Shown here piece by piece: positions 13,761 to 27,600 of a DNA stretch of 64,000 nucleotides. The notes beneath the pieces are model-generated. The model worked only from the letters and a program-made list of their open reading frames with translations. It ran no database searches and was not told where the DNA came from. Each line of letters opens with the position of its first letter. Within the stretch, counting starts at the first letter, position 1. The stretch is from Atherix ibis (lineage: Eukaryota; Arthropoda; Insecta; Diptera; Athericidae). The stretch covers positions 18,205,933 to 18,269,932 of the forward strand of contig OY282608.1 of assembly GCA_958298945.1 (NCBI GenBank), given 5' to 3'. Position numbers and translations under genes: made by a program.

Positions 13761-15879
13761 AACAAGCCAACAAGCCAACAAACCAACGAACCAACAAGCC
13801 AACAAACCAACAAACCAACAAGCCAACAAGCCAACAAACCAACAAACCAACAAACCAACAAGCCAACAAACCAACAAACCAACAAGCCAACAAACCAACA
13901 AACCAACAAGCCAACAAACCAACAAGCCAACAAACCAACAAACCAACAAACCAAAAAAACCAACAAACTAACAAACCAACAAACCAACAAACCAACAAAC
14001 GAACAAGCCAACAAGCCAACAAACCAACAAACTAACAAACCAACAAGCCAACAAACCAACAAACGAACAAGCCAACAAGCCAACAAACCAACAAACCAAC
14101 AAACCAACAAACCAACAAACGAACAAGCCAACAAGCCAACAAACCAACAAACCAACAAAGCAACAAGCCAACAAGCCAACAAGCCAACAAACCAACAAAC
14201 CAACAAGCCAACAAGCCAACAAACCAACAAACCAACAAACCAACAAGCCAACAAACCAACAAACCAACAAGCCAACAAACCAACAAACCAACAAACCAAC
14301 AAACCAATAAACCAACAAACCAAGTAACCAAAAAGCCAACAAACCAACAAACAAACAAGCCAACAAACTAACAAGCCAACAAACCAACAAACCAAATAAC
14401 CAAAACGGCAACAAACTAACAAACCAACAAGCCAACAGGCCAACAAACCAACAAACCAACAAAGCAACAAGCCAACAAGCCAACAAACCAACAAACCAAC
14501 AAGCCAGCAAACCAACAAACCAACAAACCAACAAGCCAACAAACGAACAAACCAACAAACTGACAAACCAACAAGCCAACAAACCAACAAACCAACAAGC
14601 CAACAAACCAACAAACCAACAAACTAACAAGCCAACAAACCAACAAACCAACAAGCCAACAAGCCAACAAGCCAACAAACCAACAAACCAACAAGCCAAC
14701 AAACCAACAAGCCAACAAACCAACAAGCCAAGTAACCAAAAAGCCAACAAACTAACAAACCAACAAGTCAACAAGCCAACAAACCAACAAACCAACAAAG
14801 CAACAAACCAACAAGCCAACAAACCAACAAACCAACAAGCCAACAAACCAACAAACCAACAAACCAACAAGCCAACAAACCAACAAACAAATAAACCAAC
14901 AAACCAACAAACCAACAATCCAACAAACCAACAAACCAACAAACCAACAAACCAAAAAACCAACAAACCAACAAACCAACAAGCCAACAAGCCAACAAGC
15001 CAACAAACCAACAAACCAACAAGCCAACAAGCCAACAAACCAACAAACCAACTAGCCAACAAATCAACAAACCAACAAACCAACAAGCCAACAAACCAAC
15101 AAACAAATAAACCAACAAACCAAAAAACCAACAAACCAACAAACCAACAAACCAACAAACCAACAAACCAACAAACCAACAAACCAACAAACCAACAAGC
15201 CAACAAGCCAACAAGCCAACAAACCAACAAACCAACAAACCAACAAACCAACAAACCAACAAGCCAACAAACCAACAAACCAACAAACCAACAAGCCAAC
15301 AAACCAACAAGCAAACAAACTACCAAACCAACAAACCAAGTAACCAAAAAGACAATAAACTAACAACCCAACAAGCCAACAAGCCAACAAACCAACAAAC
15401 CAACAAAGCAACAAGCCAACAAGCCAACAAACCAACAAATAGAACAAGCCAACAAACCAACAAACCAACAAGCCAACAAGCCAACAAACCAACAAGCCAA
15501 CAAACCAACAAGCCAACAAGCCAACAAGCCAACAAACCAACAAGCCAACAAGCCAACAAGCCAACAAACCAACAAGCCAGCAAACCAACAAACCAACAAA
15601 CCAACAAACCAACAAACCAACAAACCAACAAACCAACAAACCAACAAATCAACAAACCAACAAACCAACAAACCAACAAGCCAACAAACCAACAAACCAA
15701 AAGCCAACAAACCAACAAACCAACAAGCCAACAAGCTAACAAACCAACAAACCAACAAGCCAACAAGCTAACAAACCAACAAGCCAACAAGCCAACAAAC
15801 CAACAAACCAACAAACCAACAAACCAACAAACCAATAAACCAACAAACCAAAAATCCAACAAACCAACAAACCAACAAA

Positions 15880-16310
15880 CCAACAAACCAACGAACCAAC
15901 AAGCCAACAAACCAACAAACCAACAAACCAACAAACCAACAAGCCAACAAACCAACACGCCAACAAACCAACAAACCAACAAACCAAGTAACCAAAAAGC
16001 CAACAAACTAACAAACCAATAAGCCAAAAAGCCAACAAACCAACAAACCAACAAACCAACGAACCAACAAGCCAACAAACCAACAAACCAACAAACCAAC
16101 AAACCAACAAGCCAACAAACCAACACGCCAACAAACCAACAAACCAACAAACCAAGTAACCAAAAAGCCAACAAACTAACAAACCAATAAGCCAAAAAGC
16201 CAACAAACCAACAAACCAACAAGCCAACAAACCAACAAACCAACAAACCAACAAGCCAACAAACCAACACGCCAACAAACCAACAAACCAACAAACCAAG
16301 TAACCAAAAA
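15880..16310 (+). repeat. Three-copy short higher-order repeat (168 + 144 bp)
   Basis: The rare ccaacacg unit has its g at 15959, 16127 and 16271, and the anchor g of ccaagtaa sits at 15988, 16156 and 16300. Spacings are 168 and 144 bp. Each copy runs anchor, ctaacaaa, ccaataag, ccaaaaag, several plain units, ccaacgaa (missing in the short copy), then ccaacacg. The 144-bp copy lost three octamers. This is the clearest view of the intermediate repeat level. Confidence 0.85.
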
Positions 16311-19300
16311 GCCAACAAACTAACAAACCAATAAGCCAAAAAGCCAACAAACCAACAAACCAACAAAGCAACAAGCCAACAAGCCAACAAACCAACGAAC
16401 CAACAAGCCAACAAACCAACAAACCAACAAGCCAACAAGCCAACAAACCAACAAACCAACAAACCAACAAGCCAACAAACCAACAAACCAACAAGCCAAC
16501 AAACCAACAAACCAACAAGCCAACAAACCAACAAGCCAACAAACCAACAAACCAACAAACCAAAAAAACCAACAAACTAACAAACCAACAAACCAACAAA
16601 CCAACAAACGAACAAGCCAACAAGCCAACAAACCAACAAACTAACAAACCAACAAGCCAACAAACCAACAAACGAACAAGCCAACAAGCCAACAAACCAA
16701 CAAACCAACAAACCAACAAACCAACAAACGAACAAGCCAACAAGCCAACAAACGAACAAGCCAGCAAGCCAACAAACCAACAAGCCAACAAACCAACAAA
16801 CCAAAAAACCCACAAACCAACAAACCAACAAGCAAACAAGCCAAAAAACCGGCAAACCAACAAACCAACAAACTAAGTAACTAACAAACCAACAAACCAA
16901 CAAACCAACAAACCAACAAAACAACAAGCCAACAAGCCAACAAGCCAACAAACCAACAAACCAACAAACCAACAAGCCAACAAACCAACAAACCAAAAAA
17001 CCAACAAACCAACAAACCAACAAGCCAACAAGCGAACAAACCAACAAACCAACAAACAAACAAGCCAACAAACTAACAAGCCAACAAACCAACAAACCAA
17101 ATAACCAAAACGGCAACAAACTAACAAACCAACAAGCCAACAAGCCAACAAATCAACAAACCAACAAAGCAACAAGCCAACAAGCCAACAAACCAACAAA
17201 CCAACAAGCCAGCAAACCAACAAACCAACAAACCAACAAACCAACAAACCAACAAACCAACAAACCAACAAACCAACAAATCAACAAACCAACAAACCAA
17301 CAAACCAACAAGCCAACAAACCAACAAACCAAAAAACCAACAAACCAACAAACCAACAAGCCAACAAGCTAACAAACCAACAAACCAACAAGCCAACAAG
17401 CTAACAAACCAACAAGCCAACAAGCCAACAAACCAACAAACCAACAAACCAACAAACCAACAAACCAACAAACCAATAAACCAACAAAACAAAAAACCAA
17501 CAAACCAACAAACCAACAAACCAACAAACCAACGAACCAACAAGGCAACAAACCAACAAACCAACAAACCAACAAACCAACAAGCCAACAAACCAACACG
17601 CCAACAAACGAACAAACCAACAAACCAAGTAACCAAAAAGCCAACAAACTAACAAACCAATAAGCCAAAAAGCCAACAAACCAACAAACCAACAAACCAA
17701 CGAACCAACAAGCCAACAAACCAACAAACCAACAAACCAACAAACCAATAAGCCAACAAACCAACACGCCAACAAACCAACAAACCAACAAACCAACAAA
17801 CCAAGTAACCAAAAAGCCAACAAACTAACAAACCAATAAGCCAAAAAGCCAACAAACCAACAAACCAACAAAGCAATAAGCCAACAAGCCAACAAACCAA
17901 CGAACCAACAAGCCAACAAACCAACAAACCAACAAGCCAACAAGCCAACAAACCAACAAACCAACAAACCAACAAGCCAACAAACCAACAAACCAACAAG
18001 CCAACAAACCAACAAACCAACAAGCCAACAAACCAACAAGCCAACAAACCAACAAACCAACAAACCAAAAAAACCAACAAACTAACAAACCAACATACCA
18101 ACAAACTAACAAACGAACAAGCCAACAAGCCAACAAACCAACAAACTAACAAACCAACAAGCCAACAAACCAACAAACGAACAAGCCAACAAGCCAACAA
18201 ACCAACAAACCAACAAACCAACAAACCAACAAACGAACAAGCCAACAAGCCAACAAACCAACAAACCAACAAAGCATCAAGCCAACAAGCCAACAAGCCA
18301 ACAAACCAACAAACCAACAAGCCAACAAGCCAACAAACCAACAAACCAACAAACCAACAAGCCAACAAACCAACAAACCAACAAGCCAACAAACCAACAA
18401 ACCAACAAACCAACAAACCAATAAACCAACAAACCAAGTAACCAAAAAGCCAACAAACTAACAAACCAACAAGTGAACAAGCCAACAAACCAACAAACCA
18501 ACAAAGCAACAAGCCAACAAGCCAACAAACCAACAAACCAACAAACCAACAAACCAACAAACCAACAAGCCAACAAGCCAACAAACCAACAAACCAACAA
18601 ACCAACAAGCCAACAAACCAACAAACCAAAAAACCAACAAACCAACAAACCAACAAGCAAACAAGCCTAAAAACCGGCAAACCAACAAGCCAACAAACCA
18701 ACAAACTAAGTAACTAACGAGCCAACAAACCAACAAGCCAACAAGCCAACAAACCAACAAACCAACAAACCAACAAACCAACAAACCAACAAACCAACAA
18801 ACCAATAAACCAAAAAACCAACAAACCAACAAACCAACAAAACAACAAGCCAACAAGCCAACAAGCCAACAAACCAACAAACCAACAAACCAACAAGCCA
18901 ACAAACCAACAAACCAAAAAACCAACAAACCAACAAACCAACAAGCCAACAAGCCAACAAACCAACAAACCAACAAACAAACAAGCCAACAAACTAACAA
19001 GCCAACAAACCAACAAACCAAATAACCAAAACGGCAACAAACTAACAAACCAACAAGCCAACAAGCCAACAAACCAACAAACCAACAAAGCAACAAGCCA
19101 ACAAGCCAACAAACCAACAAACCAACAAGCCAGCAAACCAACAAACCAACAAACCAACAAGCCAACAAACGAACAAACCAACAAACTAACAAACCAACAA
19201 GCCAACAAACCAACAAACCAACAAGCCAACAAACCAACAAACCAACAAACTAACAAGCCAACAAACCAACAAACCAACAAGCCAACAAGCCAACAAACCA

Positions 19301-22300
19301 ACAAACCAACAAGCCAACAAACCAACAAGCCAACAAACCAACAAACCAAGTAACCAAAAAGCCAACAAACTAACAAACCAACAAGTCAACAAGCCAACAA
19401 ACCAACAAACCAACAATGCAACAAGCCAACAAGCCAACAAACCAACAAACCAACAAGCCAACAAACCAACAAACCAACAAACCAACAAGCCAACAAACCA
19501 ACAAACAAATAAACCAACAAACCAACAAACCAACAATCCAACAAACCAACAAACCAACAAACCAAAAAACCAACAAACCAACAAACCAACAAGCCAACAA
19601 GCCAACAAGCCAACAAACCAACAAACCAACAAACCAAAAAAACCAACAAACTAACAAACCAACAAACCAACAAACCAACAAACGAACAAGCCAACAAGCC
19701 AACAAACCAACAAACTAACAAACCAACAAGCCAACAAACCAACAAACAAACAAGCCAACAAGCCAACAAACCAACAAACCAACAAACCAACAAACCAACA
19801 AACGAACAAGCCAACAAGCCAACAAACGAACAAGCCAACAAGCCAACAAACCAACAAGCCAACAAACCAACAAACCAAAAAACCAACAAACCAACAAACC
19901 AACAAGCAAACAAGCCAAAAAACCGGCAAACCAACAAGCCAACAAACCAACAAACTAAGTAACTAACGAGCCAACAAACCAACAAGCCAACAAGCCAACA
20001 AACCAACAAACCAACAAACCAACAAACCAACAAACCAACAAACCAACAAACCAATAAACCAAAAAACCAACAAACCAACAAACCAACAAAACAACAAGGC
20101 AACAAGCCAACAAGCCAACAAACCAACAAACCAACAAACCAACAAGCCAACAAACCAACAAACCAAAAAACCAACAAACCAACAAACCAACAAGCCAACA
20201 AGCCAACAAACCAACAAACCAACAAACAAACAAGCCAACAAACTAACAAGCCAACAAACCAACAAACCAAATAACCAAAACGGCAACAAACTAACAAACC
20301 AACAAGCCAACAAGCCAACAAACCAACAAACCAACAAAGCAACAAGCCAACAAGCCAACAAACCAACAAACAAACAAGCCAGCAAATCAACAAACCAACA
20401 AACCAACAAACCAACAAACCAACAAACCAACAAACCAACAAACCAACAAATCAACAAACCAACAAACCAACAAACCAACAAGCCAACAAACCAACAAACC
20501 AAAAAACCAACAAACCAACAAACCAACAAGCCAACAAGCTAACAAACCAACAAACCAACAAGCCAACAAGCTAACAAACCAACAAGCCAACAAGCCAACA
20601 AACCAACAAACCAACAAACCAATAAACCAACAAAACAAAAAACCAACAAACCAACAAACCAACAAACCAACAAACCAACGAACCAACAAGCCAACAAACC
20701 AACAAACCAACAAACCAACAAACCAACAAGCCAACAAACCAACACGCCAACAAACCAACAAACCAACAAACCAAGTAACCAAAAAGCCAACAAACTAACA
20801 AACCAATAAGCCAAAAAGCCAACAAACCAACAAACCAACAAACCAACGAACCAACAAGCCAACAAACCAACAAACCAACAAACCAACAAACCAACAAGCC
20901 AACAAACCAACACGCCAACAAACCAACAAACCAACAAACCAAGTAACCAAAAAGCCAACAAACTAACAAACCAATAAGCCAAAAAGCCAACAAACCAACA
21001 AACCAACAAAGCAACAAGCCAACAAGCCAACAAACCAACGAACCAACAAGCCAACAAACCAACAAACCAACAAGCCAACAAGCCAACAAACCAACAAACC
21101 AACAAACCAACAAGCCAACAAACCAACAAACCAACAAGCCAACAAACCAACAAACCAACAAGCCAACAAACCAACAAGCCAACAAACCAACAAACCAACA
21201 AACCAAAAAAACCAACAAACTAACAAACCAACAAACCAACAAACCAACAAACGAACAAGCCAACAAGCCAACAAACCAACAAACTAACAAACCAACAAGC
21301 CAACAAACCAACAAACGAACAAGCCAACAAGCCAACAAACCAACAAACCAACAAACCAACAAACCAACAAACGAACAAGCCAACAAGCCAACAAACCAAC
21401 AAACCAACAAAGCAACAAGCCAACAAGCCAACAAGCCAACAAACCAACAAACCAACAAGCCAACAAGCCAACAAACCAACAAACCAACAAACCAACAAGC
21501 CAACAAACCAACAAACCAACAAGCCAACAAACCAACAAACCAACAAACCAACAAACCAATAAACCAACAAACCAAGTAACCAAAAAGCCAACAAACCAAC
21601 AAACAAACAAGCCAACAAACTAACAAGCCAACAAACCAACAAACCAAATAACCAAAACGGCAACAAACTAACAAACCAACAAGCCAACAGGCCAACAAAC
21701 CAACAAACCAACAAAGCAACAAGCCAACAAGCCAACAAACCAACAAACCAACAAGCCAGCAAACCAACAAACCAACAAACCAACAAGCCAACAAACGAAC
21801 AAACCAACAAACTGACAAACCAACAAGCCAACAAACCAACAAACCAACAAGCCAACAAACCAACAAACCAACAAACTAACAAGCCAACAAACCAACAAAC
21901 CAACAAGCCAACAAGCCAACAAGCCAACAAACCAACAAACCAACAAGCCAACAAACCAACAAGCCAACAAACCAACAAGCCAAGTAACCAAAAAGCCAAC
22001 AAACTAACAAACCAACAAGTCAACAAGCCAACAAACCAACAAACCAACAAAGCAACAAACCAACAAGCCAACAAACCAACAAACCAACAAGCCAACAAAC
22101 CAACAAACCAACAAACCAACAAGCCAACAAACCAACAAACAAATAAACCAACAAACCAACAAACCAACAATCCAACAAACCAACAAACCAACAAACCAAC
22201 AAACCAAAAAACCAACAAACCAACAAACCAACAAGCCAACAAGCCAACAAGCCAACAAACCAACAAACCAACAAGCCAACAAGCCAACAAACCAACAAAC

Positions 22301-23379
22301 CAACTAGCCAACAAATCAACAAACCAACAAACCAACAAGCCAACAAACCAACAAACAAATAAACCAACAAACCAAAAAACCAACAAACCAACAAACCAAC
22401 AAACCAACAAACCAACAAACCAACAAACCAACAAACCAACAAACCAACAAGCCAACAAGCCAACAAGCCAACAAACCAACAAACCAACAAACCAACAAAC
22501 CAACAAACCAACAAGCCAACAAACCAACAAACCAACAAACCAACAAGCCAACAAACCAACAAGCAAACAAACTACCAAACCAACAAACCAAGTAACCAAA
22601 AAGACAATAAACTAACAACCCAACAAGCCAACAAGCCAACAAACCAACAAACCAACAAAGCAACAAGCCAACAAGCCAACAAACCAACAAATAGAACAAG
22701 CCAACAAACCAACAAACCAACAAGCCAACAAGCCAACAAACCAACAAGCCAACAAACCAACAAGCCAACAAGCCAACAAGCCAACAAACCAACAAGCCAA
22801 CAAGCCAACAAGCCAACAAACCAACAAGCCAGCAAACCAACAAACCAACAAACCAACAAACCAACAAACCAACAAACCAACAAACCAACAAACCAACAAA
22901 TCAACAAACCAACAAACCAACAAACCAACAAGCCAACAAACCAACAAACCAAAAGCCAACAAACCAACAAACCAACAAGCCAACAAGCTAACAAACCAAC
23001 AAACCAACAAGCCAACAAGCTAACAAACCAACAAGCCAACAAGCCAACAAACCAACAAACCAACAAACCAACAAACCAACAAACCAATAAACCAACAAAC
23101 CAAAAATCCAACAAACCAACAAACCAACAAACCAACAAACCAACGAACCAACAAGCCAACAAACCAACAAACCAACAAACCAACAAACCAACAAGCCAAC
23201 AAACCAACACGCCAACAAACCAACAAACCAACAAACCAAGTAACCAAAAAGCCAACAAACTAACAAACCAATAAGCCAAAAAGCCAACAAACCAACAAAC
23301 CAACAAACCAACGAACCAACAAGCCAACAAACCAACAAACCAACAAACCAACAAACCAACAAGCCAACAAACCAACACG
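16216..23379 (+). repeat. 7.1-kb higher-order unit, copy B
   Basis: Adjacent to copy A and, in the parts I compared, indistinguishable from it. At the right end it lacks one 144-bp short repeat that copy A carries at about 16.13-16.27 kb, so the next period is 7108 bp (7252 minus 144). This is a copy-number change of a nested short repeat. Confidence 0.9.
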
Positions 23380-23480
23380 CCAACAAACCAACAAACCAAC
23401 AAACCAAGTAACCAAAAAGCCAACAAACTAACAAACCAATAAGCCAAAAAGCCAACAAACCAACAAACCAACAAAGCAAC
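23140..23480 (+). repeat. Short higher-order repeat, two copies (168 bp) at the B/C junction
   Basis: ccaacacg has its g at 23211 and 23379. This corresponds to the three-copy cluster of copy A at 15.9-16.3 kb with the 144-bp copy absent. Confidence 0.8.
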
Positions 23481-23861
23481 AAGCCAACAAGCCAACAAAC
23501 CAACGAACCAACAAGCCAACAAACCAACAAACCAACAAGCCAACAAGCCAACAAACCAACAAACCAACAAACCAACAAGCCAACAAACCAACAAACCAAC
23601 AAGCCAACAAACCAACAAACCAACAAGCCAACAAACCAACAAGCCAACAAACCAACAAACCAACAAACCAAAAAAACCAACAAACTAACAAACCAACAAA
23701 CCAACAAACCAACAAACGAACAAGCCAACAAGCCAACAAACCAACAAACTAACAAACCAACAAGCCAACAAACCAACAAACGAACAAGCCAACAAGCCAA
23801 CAAACCAACAAACCAACAAACCAACAAACCAACAAACGAACAAGCCAACAAGCCAACAAAC
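23380..23861 (+). repeat. 7.1-kb higher-order unit, partial copy C
   Basis: Matches 16272-16753 at an offset of 7108 bp: the anchor, the ccaataag-ccaaaaag pair, the gcaacaag and ccaacgaa units, and a poly-A 9-mer. It ends sharply at 23862, where B has cgaacaag followed by ccagcaag and this copy has plain ccaacaaa units. The abrupt end is a clean exchange breakpoint. Confidence 0.82.
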
Positions 23862-24600
23862 CAACAAACCAACAAAGCAACAAGCCAACAAGCCAACAAG
23901 CCAACAAACCAACAAACCAACAAGCCAACAAACCAACAAACCAACAAGCCAACAAGCCAACAAACCAACAAACCAACAAACCAACAAGCCAACAAACCAA
24001 CAAACCAAAAAACCAACAAACCAACAAACCAACAAGCAAACAAGCCAAAAAAACCGACAAACCAACAAGCCAACAAACCAACAAACTAAGTAACTAACGA
24101 GCCAACAAACCATCAAGCCAACAAGCCAACAAACCAACAAACCAACAAACCAACAAACCAAAAAACCAACAAACCAACAAACCAACAAGCCAACAAGCTA
24201 ACAAACCAACAAACCAACAAGCCAACAAACCAACAAACCAACAAACCAACAAACTAAGTAATAACAAGCCAACAAACCAACAAACCAACAAGCCAACAAG
24301 CCAACAAGCCAACAAACCAACAAACCAACAAACCAACAAACCAACAAACCAACAAACCAACAAACCAAAAAACCAACAAACCAACAAATCAACAAACCAA
24401 CAAACCAACAAACCAACAAACCAACAAGCCAACAAGCCAACAAACAAACAAACCAACAAACCAACAAGCCAACAAACCAACAAGCCAACAAACCAACAAA
24501 CCAAGCAACCAAAAAGCCAACAAACTAACAAACCAACAAGCCAACAAGCCAACAAACCAACAAACCAACAAAGCAACAAGCCAACAAGCCAACAAACCAA
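23660..24600 (+). repeat. Segment repeated about 2.99 kb downstream, copy 1
   Basis: A poly-A 9-mer near 23668, the 9-mer followed by ccgacaaa (g at 24056) and the ctaagtaactaacgag string near 24086 recur near 26656, 27049 and 27078, offsets about 2.99 kb. Between them at 24255 is a phase shift, ctaagtaataacaag, which the second copy lacks (it reads ctaagtaaccaac near 27280). Confidence 0.7.
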
Positions 24601-26089
24601 CAAACCAACAAGCCAACAAACCAACAAACCAACAAACCAACAAACCAACAAACCAACAAACCAACAAACCAACAAACCAACAAGCCAACAAGCCAACAAG
24701 CCAACAAGCCAACAAACCAACAAACCAACAAACCAACAAACCAACAAGCCAACAAACCAACAAACCAACAAGCCAACAAACCAACAAACCAACAAGCCAA
24801 CAAACCAACAAGCCAACAAACCAACAAACCAACAAACCAAAAAAACCAACAAACTAACAAACCAACAAACCAACAAACCAACAAACGAACAAGCCAACAA
24901 GCCAACAAACTAACAAGCCAACAAACCAACAAGCCAACAAACCAACAAACGAACAAGCCAACAAGCCAACAAACCAACAAACCAACAAACCAACAAACCA
25001 ACAAACCAACAAACGAACAAGCCAACAAGCCAACAAACCAACAAACCAACAAACCAACAAACCAACAAACCAACAAACGAACAAGCCAACAAGCCAACAA
25101 ACTAACAAACCAACAAACCAACAAGCCAACAAACCAACAAGCCAACAAACCAACAAACCAACAAACCAAGTAACCAAAAAGCCAACAAACCAACAAACCA
25201 ACAAGCCAACAAGCCAACAAACCAACAAACCAACAAACCAACAAGCCAACAAACCAACAAACCAACAAGCCAACAAACCAACAAACCAACAAACCAACAA
25301 ACCAATAAACCAACAAACCAAGTAACCAAAAAGCCAACAAACTAACAAACCAACAAGTGAACAAGCCAACAAACCAACAAACCAACAAAGCAACAAGCCA
25401 ACAAGCCAACAAACCAACAAACCAACAAACCAACAAACCAACAAACCAACAAACCAACAAACCAACAAACCAATAAACCAAAAAACCAACAAACCAACAA
25501 ACCAACAAAACAACAAGCCAACAAGCCAACAAGCCAACAAACCAACAAACCAACAAACCAACAAGCCAACAAACCAACAAACCAAAAAACCAACAAACCA
25601 ACAAACCAACAAGCCAACAAGCCAACAAACCAACAAACCAACAAACAAACAAGCCAACAAACTAACAAGCCAACAAACCAACAAACCAAATAACCAAAAC
25701 GGCAACAAACTAACAAACCAACAAGCCAACAAGCCAACAAACCAACAAACCAACAAAGCAACAAGCCAACAAGCCAACAAACCAACAAACCAACAAGCCA
25801 GCAAACCAACAAACCAACAAACCAACAAACCAACAAACCAACAAACCAACAAACCAACAAATCAACAAACCAACAAACCAACAAACCAACAAGCCAACAA
25901 ACCAACAAACCAAAAAACCAACAAACCAACAAACCAACAAGCCAACAAGCTAACAAACAACAAACCAACAAGCCAACAAGCTAACAAACCAACAAGCCAA
26001 CAAGCCAACAAACCAACAAACCAACAAACCAACAAACCAACAAACCAATAAACCAACAAACCAAAAAACCAACAAACCAACAAACCAAC

Positions 26090-26430
26090 AAACCAACAAA
26101 CCAACGAACCAACAAGCCAACAAACCAACAAACCAACAAACCAACAAACCAACAAGCCAATAAACCAACACGCCAACAAACCAACAAACCAACAAACCAA
26201 GTAACCAAAAAGCCAACAAACTAACAAACCAATAAGCCAAAAAGCCAACAAACCAACAAACCAACAAACCAACAAACCAACGAACCAACAAGCCAACAAA
26301 CCAACAAACCAACAAACCAACAAACCAACAAGCCAACAAACCAACACGCCAACAAACCAACAAACCAACAAACCAAGTAACCAAAAAGCCAACAAACTAA
26401 CAAACCAATAAGCCAAAAAGCCAACAAACC
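26090..26430 (+). repeat. Short higher-order repeat, two copies (176 bp)
   Basis: ccaacacg has its g at 26172 and 26348. The first copy carries ccaataaa immediately before ccaacacg, a private change. Confidence 0.78.
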
Positions 26431-26649
26431 AACAAACCAACAAAGCAACAAGCCAACAAGCCAACAAACCAACGAACCAACAAGCCAACAAACCAACAAA
26501 CCAACAAGCCAACAAGCCAACAAACCAACAAACCAACAAACCAACAAGCCAACAAACCAACAAACCAACAAGCCAACAAACCAACAAACCAACAAACCAA
26601 CGAACCAACAAGCCAACAAACCAACAAGCCAACAAACCAACAAACCAAC

Positions 26650-27600
26650 AAACCAAAAAAACCAACAAACTAACAAACCAACAAACCAACAAACCAACAA
26701 ACGAACAAGCCAACAAGCCAACAAACCAACAAACTAACAAACCAACAAGCCAACAAACCAACAAACGAACAAGCCAACAAGCCAACAAACCAACAAACCA
26801 ACAAACCAACAAACCAACAAACCAACAAACGAACAAGCCAACAAGCCAACAAACCAACAAACCAACAAAGCAACAAGCCAACAAGCCAACAAGCCAACAA
26901 ACCAACAAACCAACAAGCCAACAAACCAACAAACCAACAAGCCAACAAGCCAACAAACCAACAAACCAACAAACCAACAAGCCAACAAACCAACAAACCA
27001 AAAAACCAACAAACCAACAAACCAACAAGCAAACAAGCCAAAAAAACCGACAAACCAACAAGCCAACAAACCAACAAACTAAGTAACTAACGAGCCAACA
27101 AACCATCAAGCCAACAAGCCAACAAACCAACAAACCAACAAACCAACAAACCAACAAACCAACAAACCAACAAGCCAACAAACCAACAAACCAAAAAACC
27201 AACAAACCAACAAACCAACAAGCCAACAAGCTAACAAACCAACAAACCAACAAGCCAACAAACCAACAAACCAACAAACTAAGTAACCAACAAGCCAACA
27301 AACCAACAAACCAACAAGCCAACAAGCCAACAAACCAACAAACCAACAAACCAACAAACCAACAAACCAACAAACCAACAAACCAAAAAACCAACAAACC
27401 AACAAATCAACAAACCAACAAACCAACAAACCAACAAGCCAACAAGCCAACAAACAAACAAACCAACAAACCAACAAGCCAACAAACCAACAAGCCAACA
27501 AACCAACAAACCAAGCAACCAAAAAGCCAACAAACTAACAAACCAACAAGCCAACAAGCCAACAAACCAACAAACCAACAAAGCAACAAGCCAACAAGCC
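26650..27600 (+). repeat. Segment repeated about 2.99 kb upstream, copy 2
   Basis: Counterpart of 23.66-24.60 kb. The region between the two copies (24.6-26.6 kb) contains strings also seen in the 7-kb unit and in the 36-46 kb blocks, including a 7-bp unit near 25950 (ctaacaaacaacaaacc). Confidence 0.68.

Larger units (their letters stand above)
8964..16215 (+). repeat. 7.25-kb higher-order unit, copy A
   Basis: The offset to copy B is 7252 bp and is constant from about 9.0 to 16.1 kb at every marker checked: ccaacacg (g at 9019 and 16271), the 9-bp poly-A unit near 9311 and 16563, ccaaataa-ccaaaacg at 9845 and 17097, the atg-bearing unit at 12164 and 19416, and the taga site at 15440 and 22692. 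The translated strings I compared across 10.4-14.6 kb and 17.6-21.9 kb were the same. Just left of 8964 the sequences differ (cgaac at 8956, plain units in B). Confidence 0.9.

Noticed and set aside
8964..23379. Treating the 7.25-kb duplication as certain biology
   Set aside because: Near-identity in a simple satellite is also what a misassembly gives. Without read evidence it is reported as a sequence fact, with cause left open.
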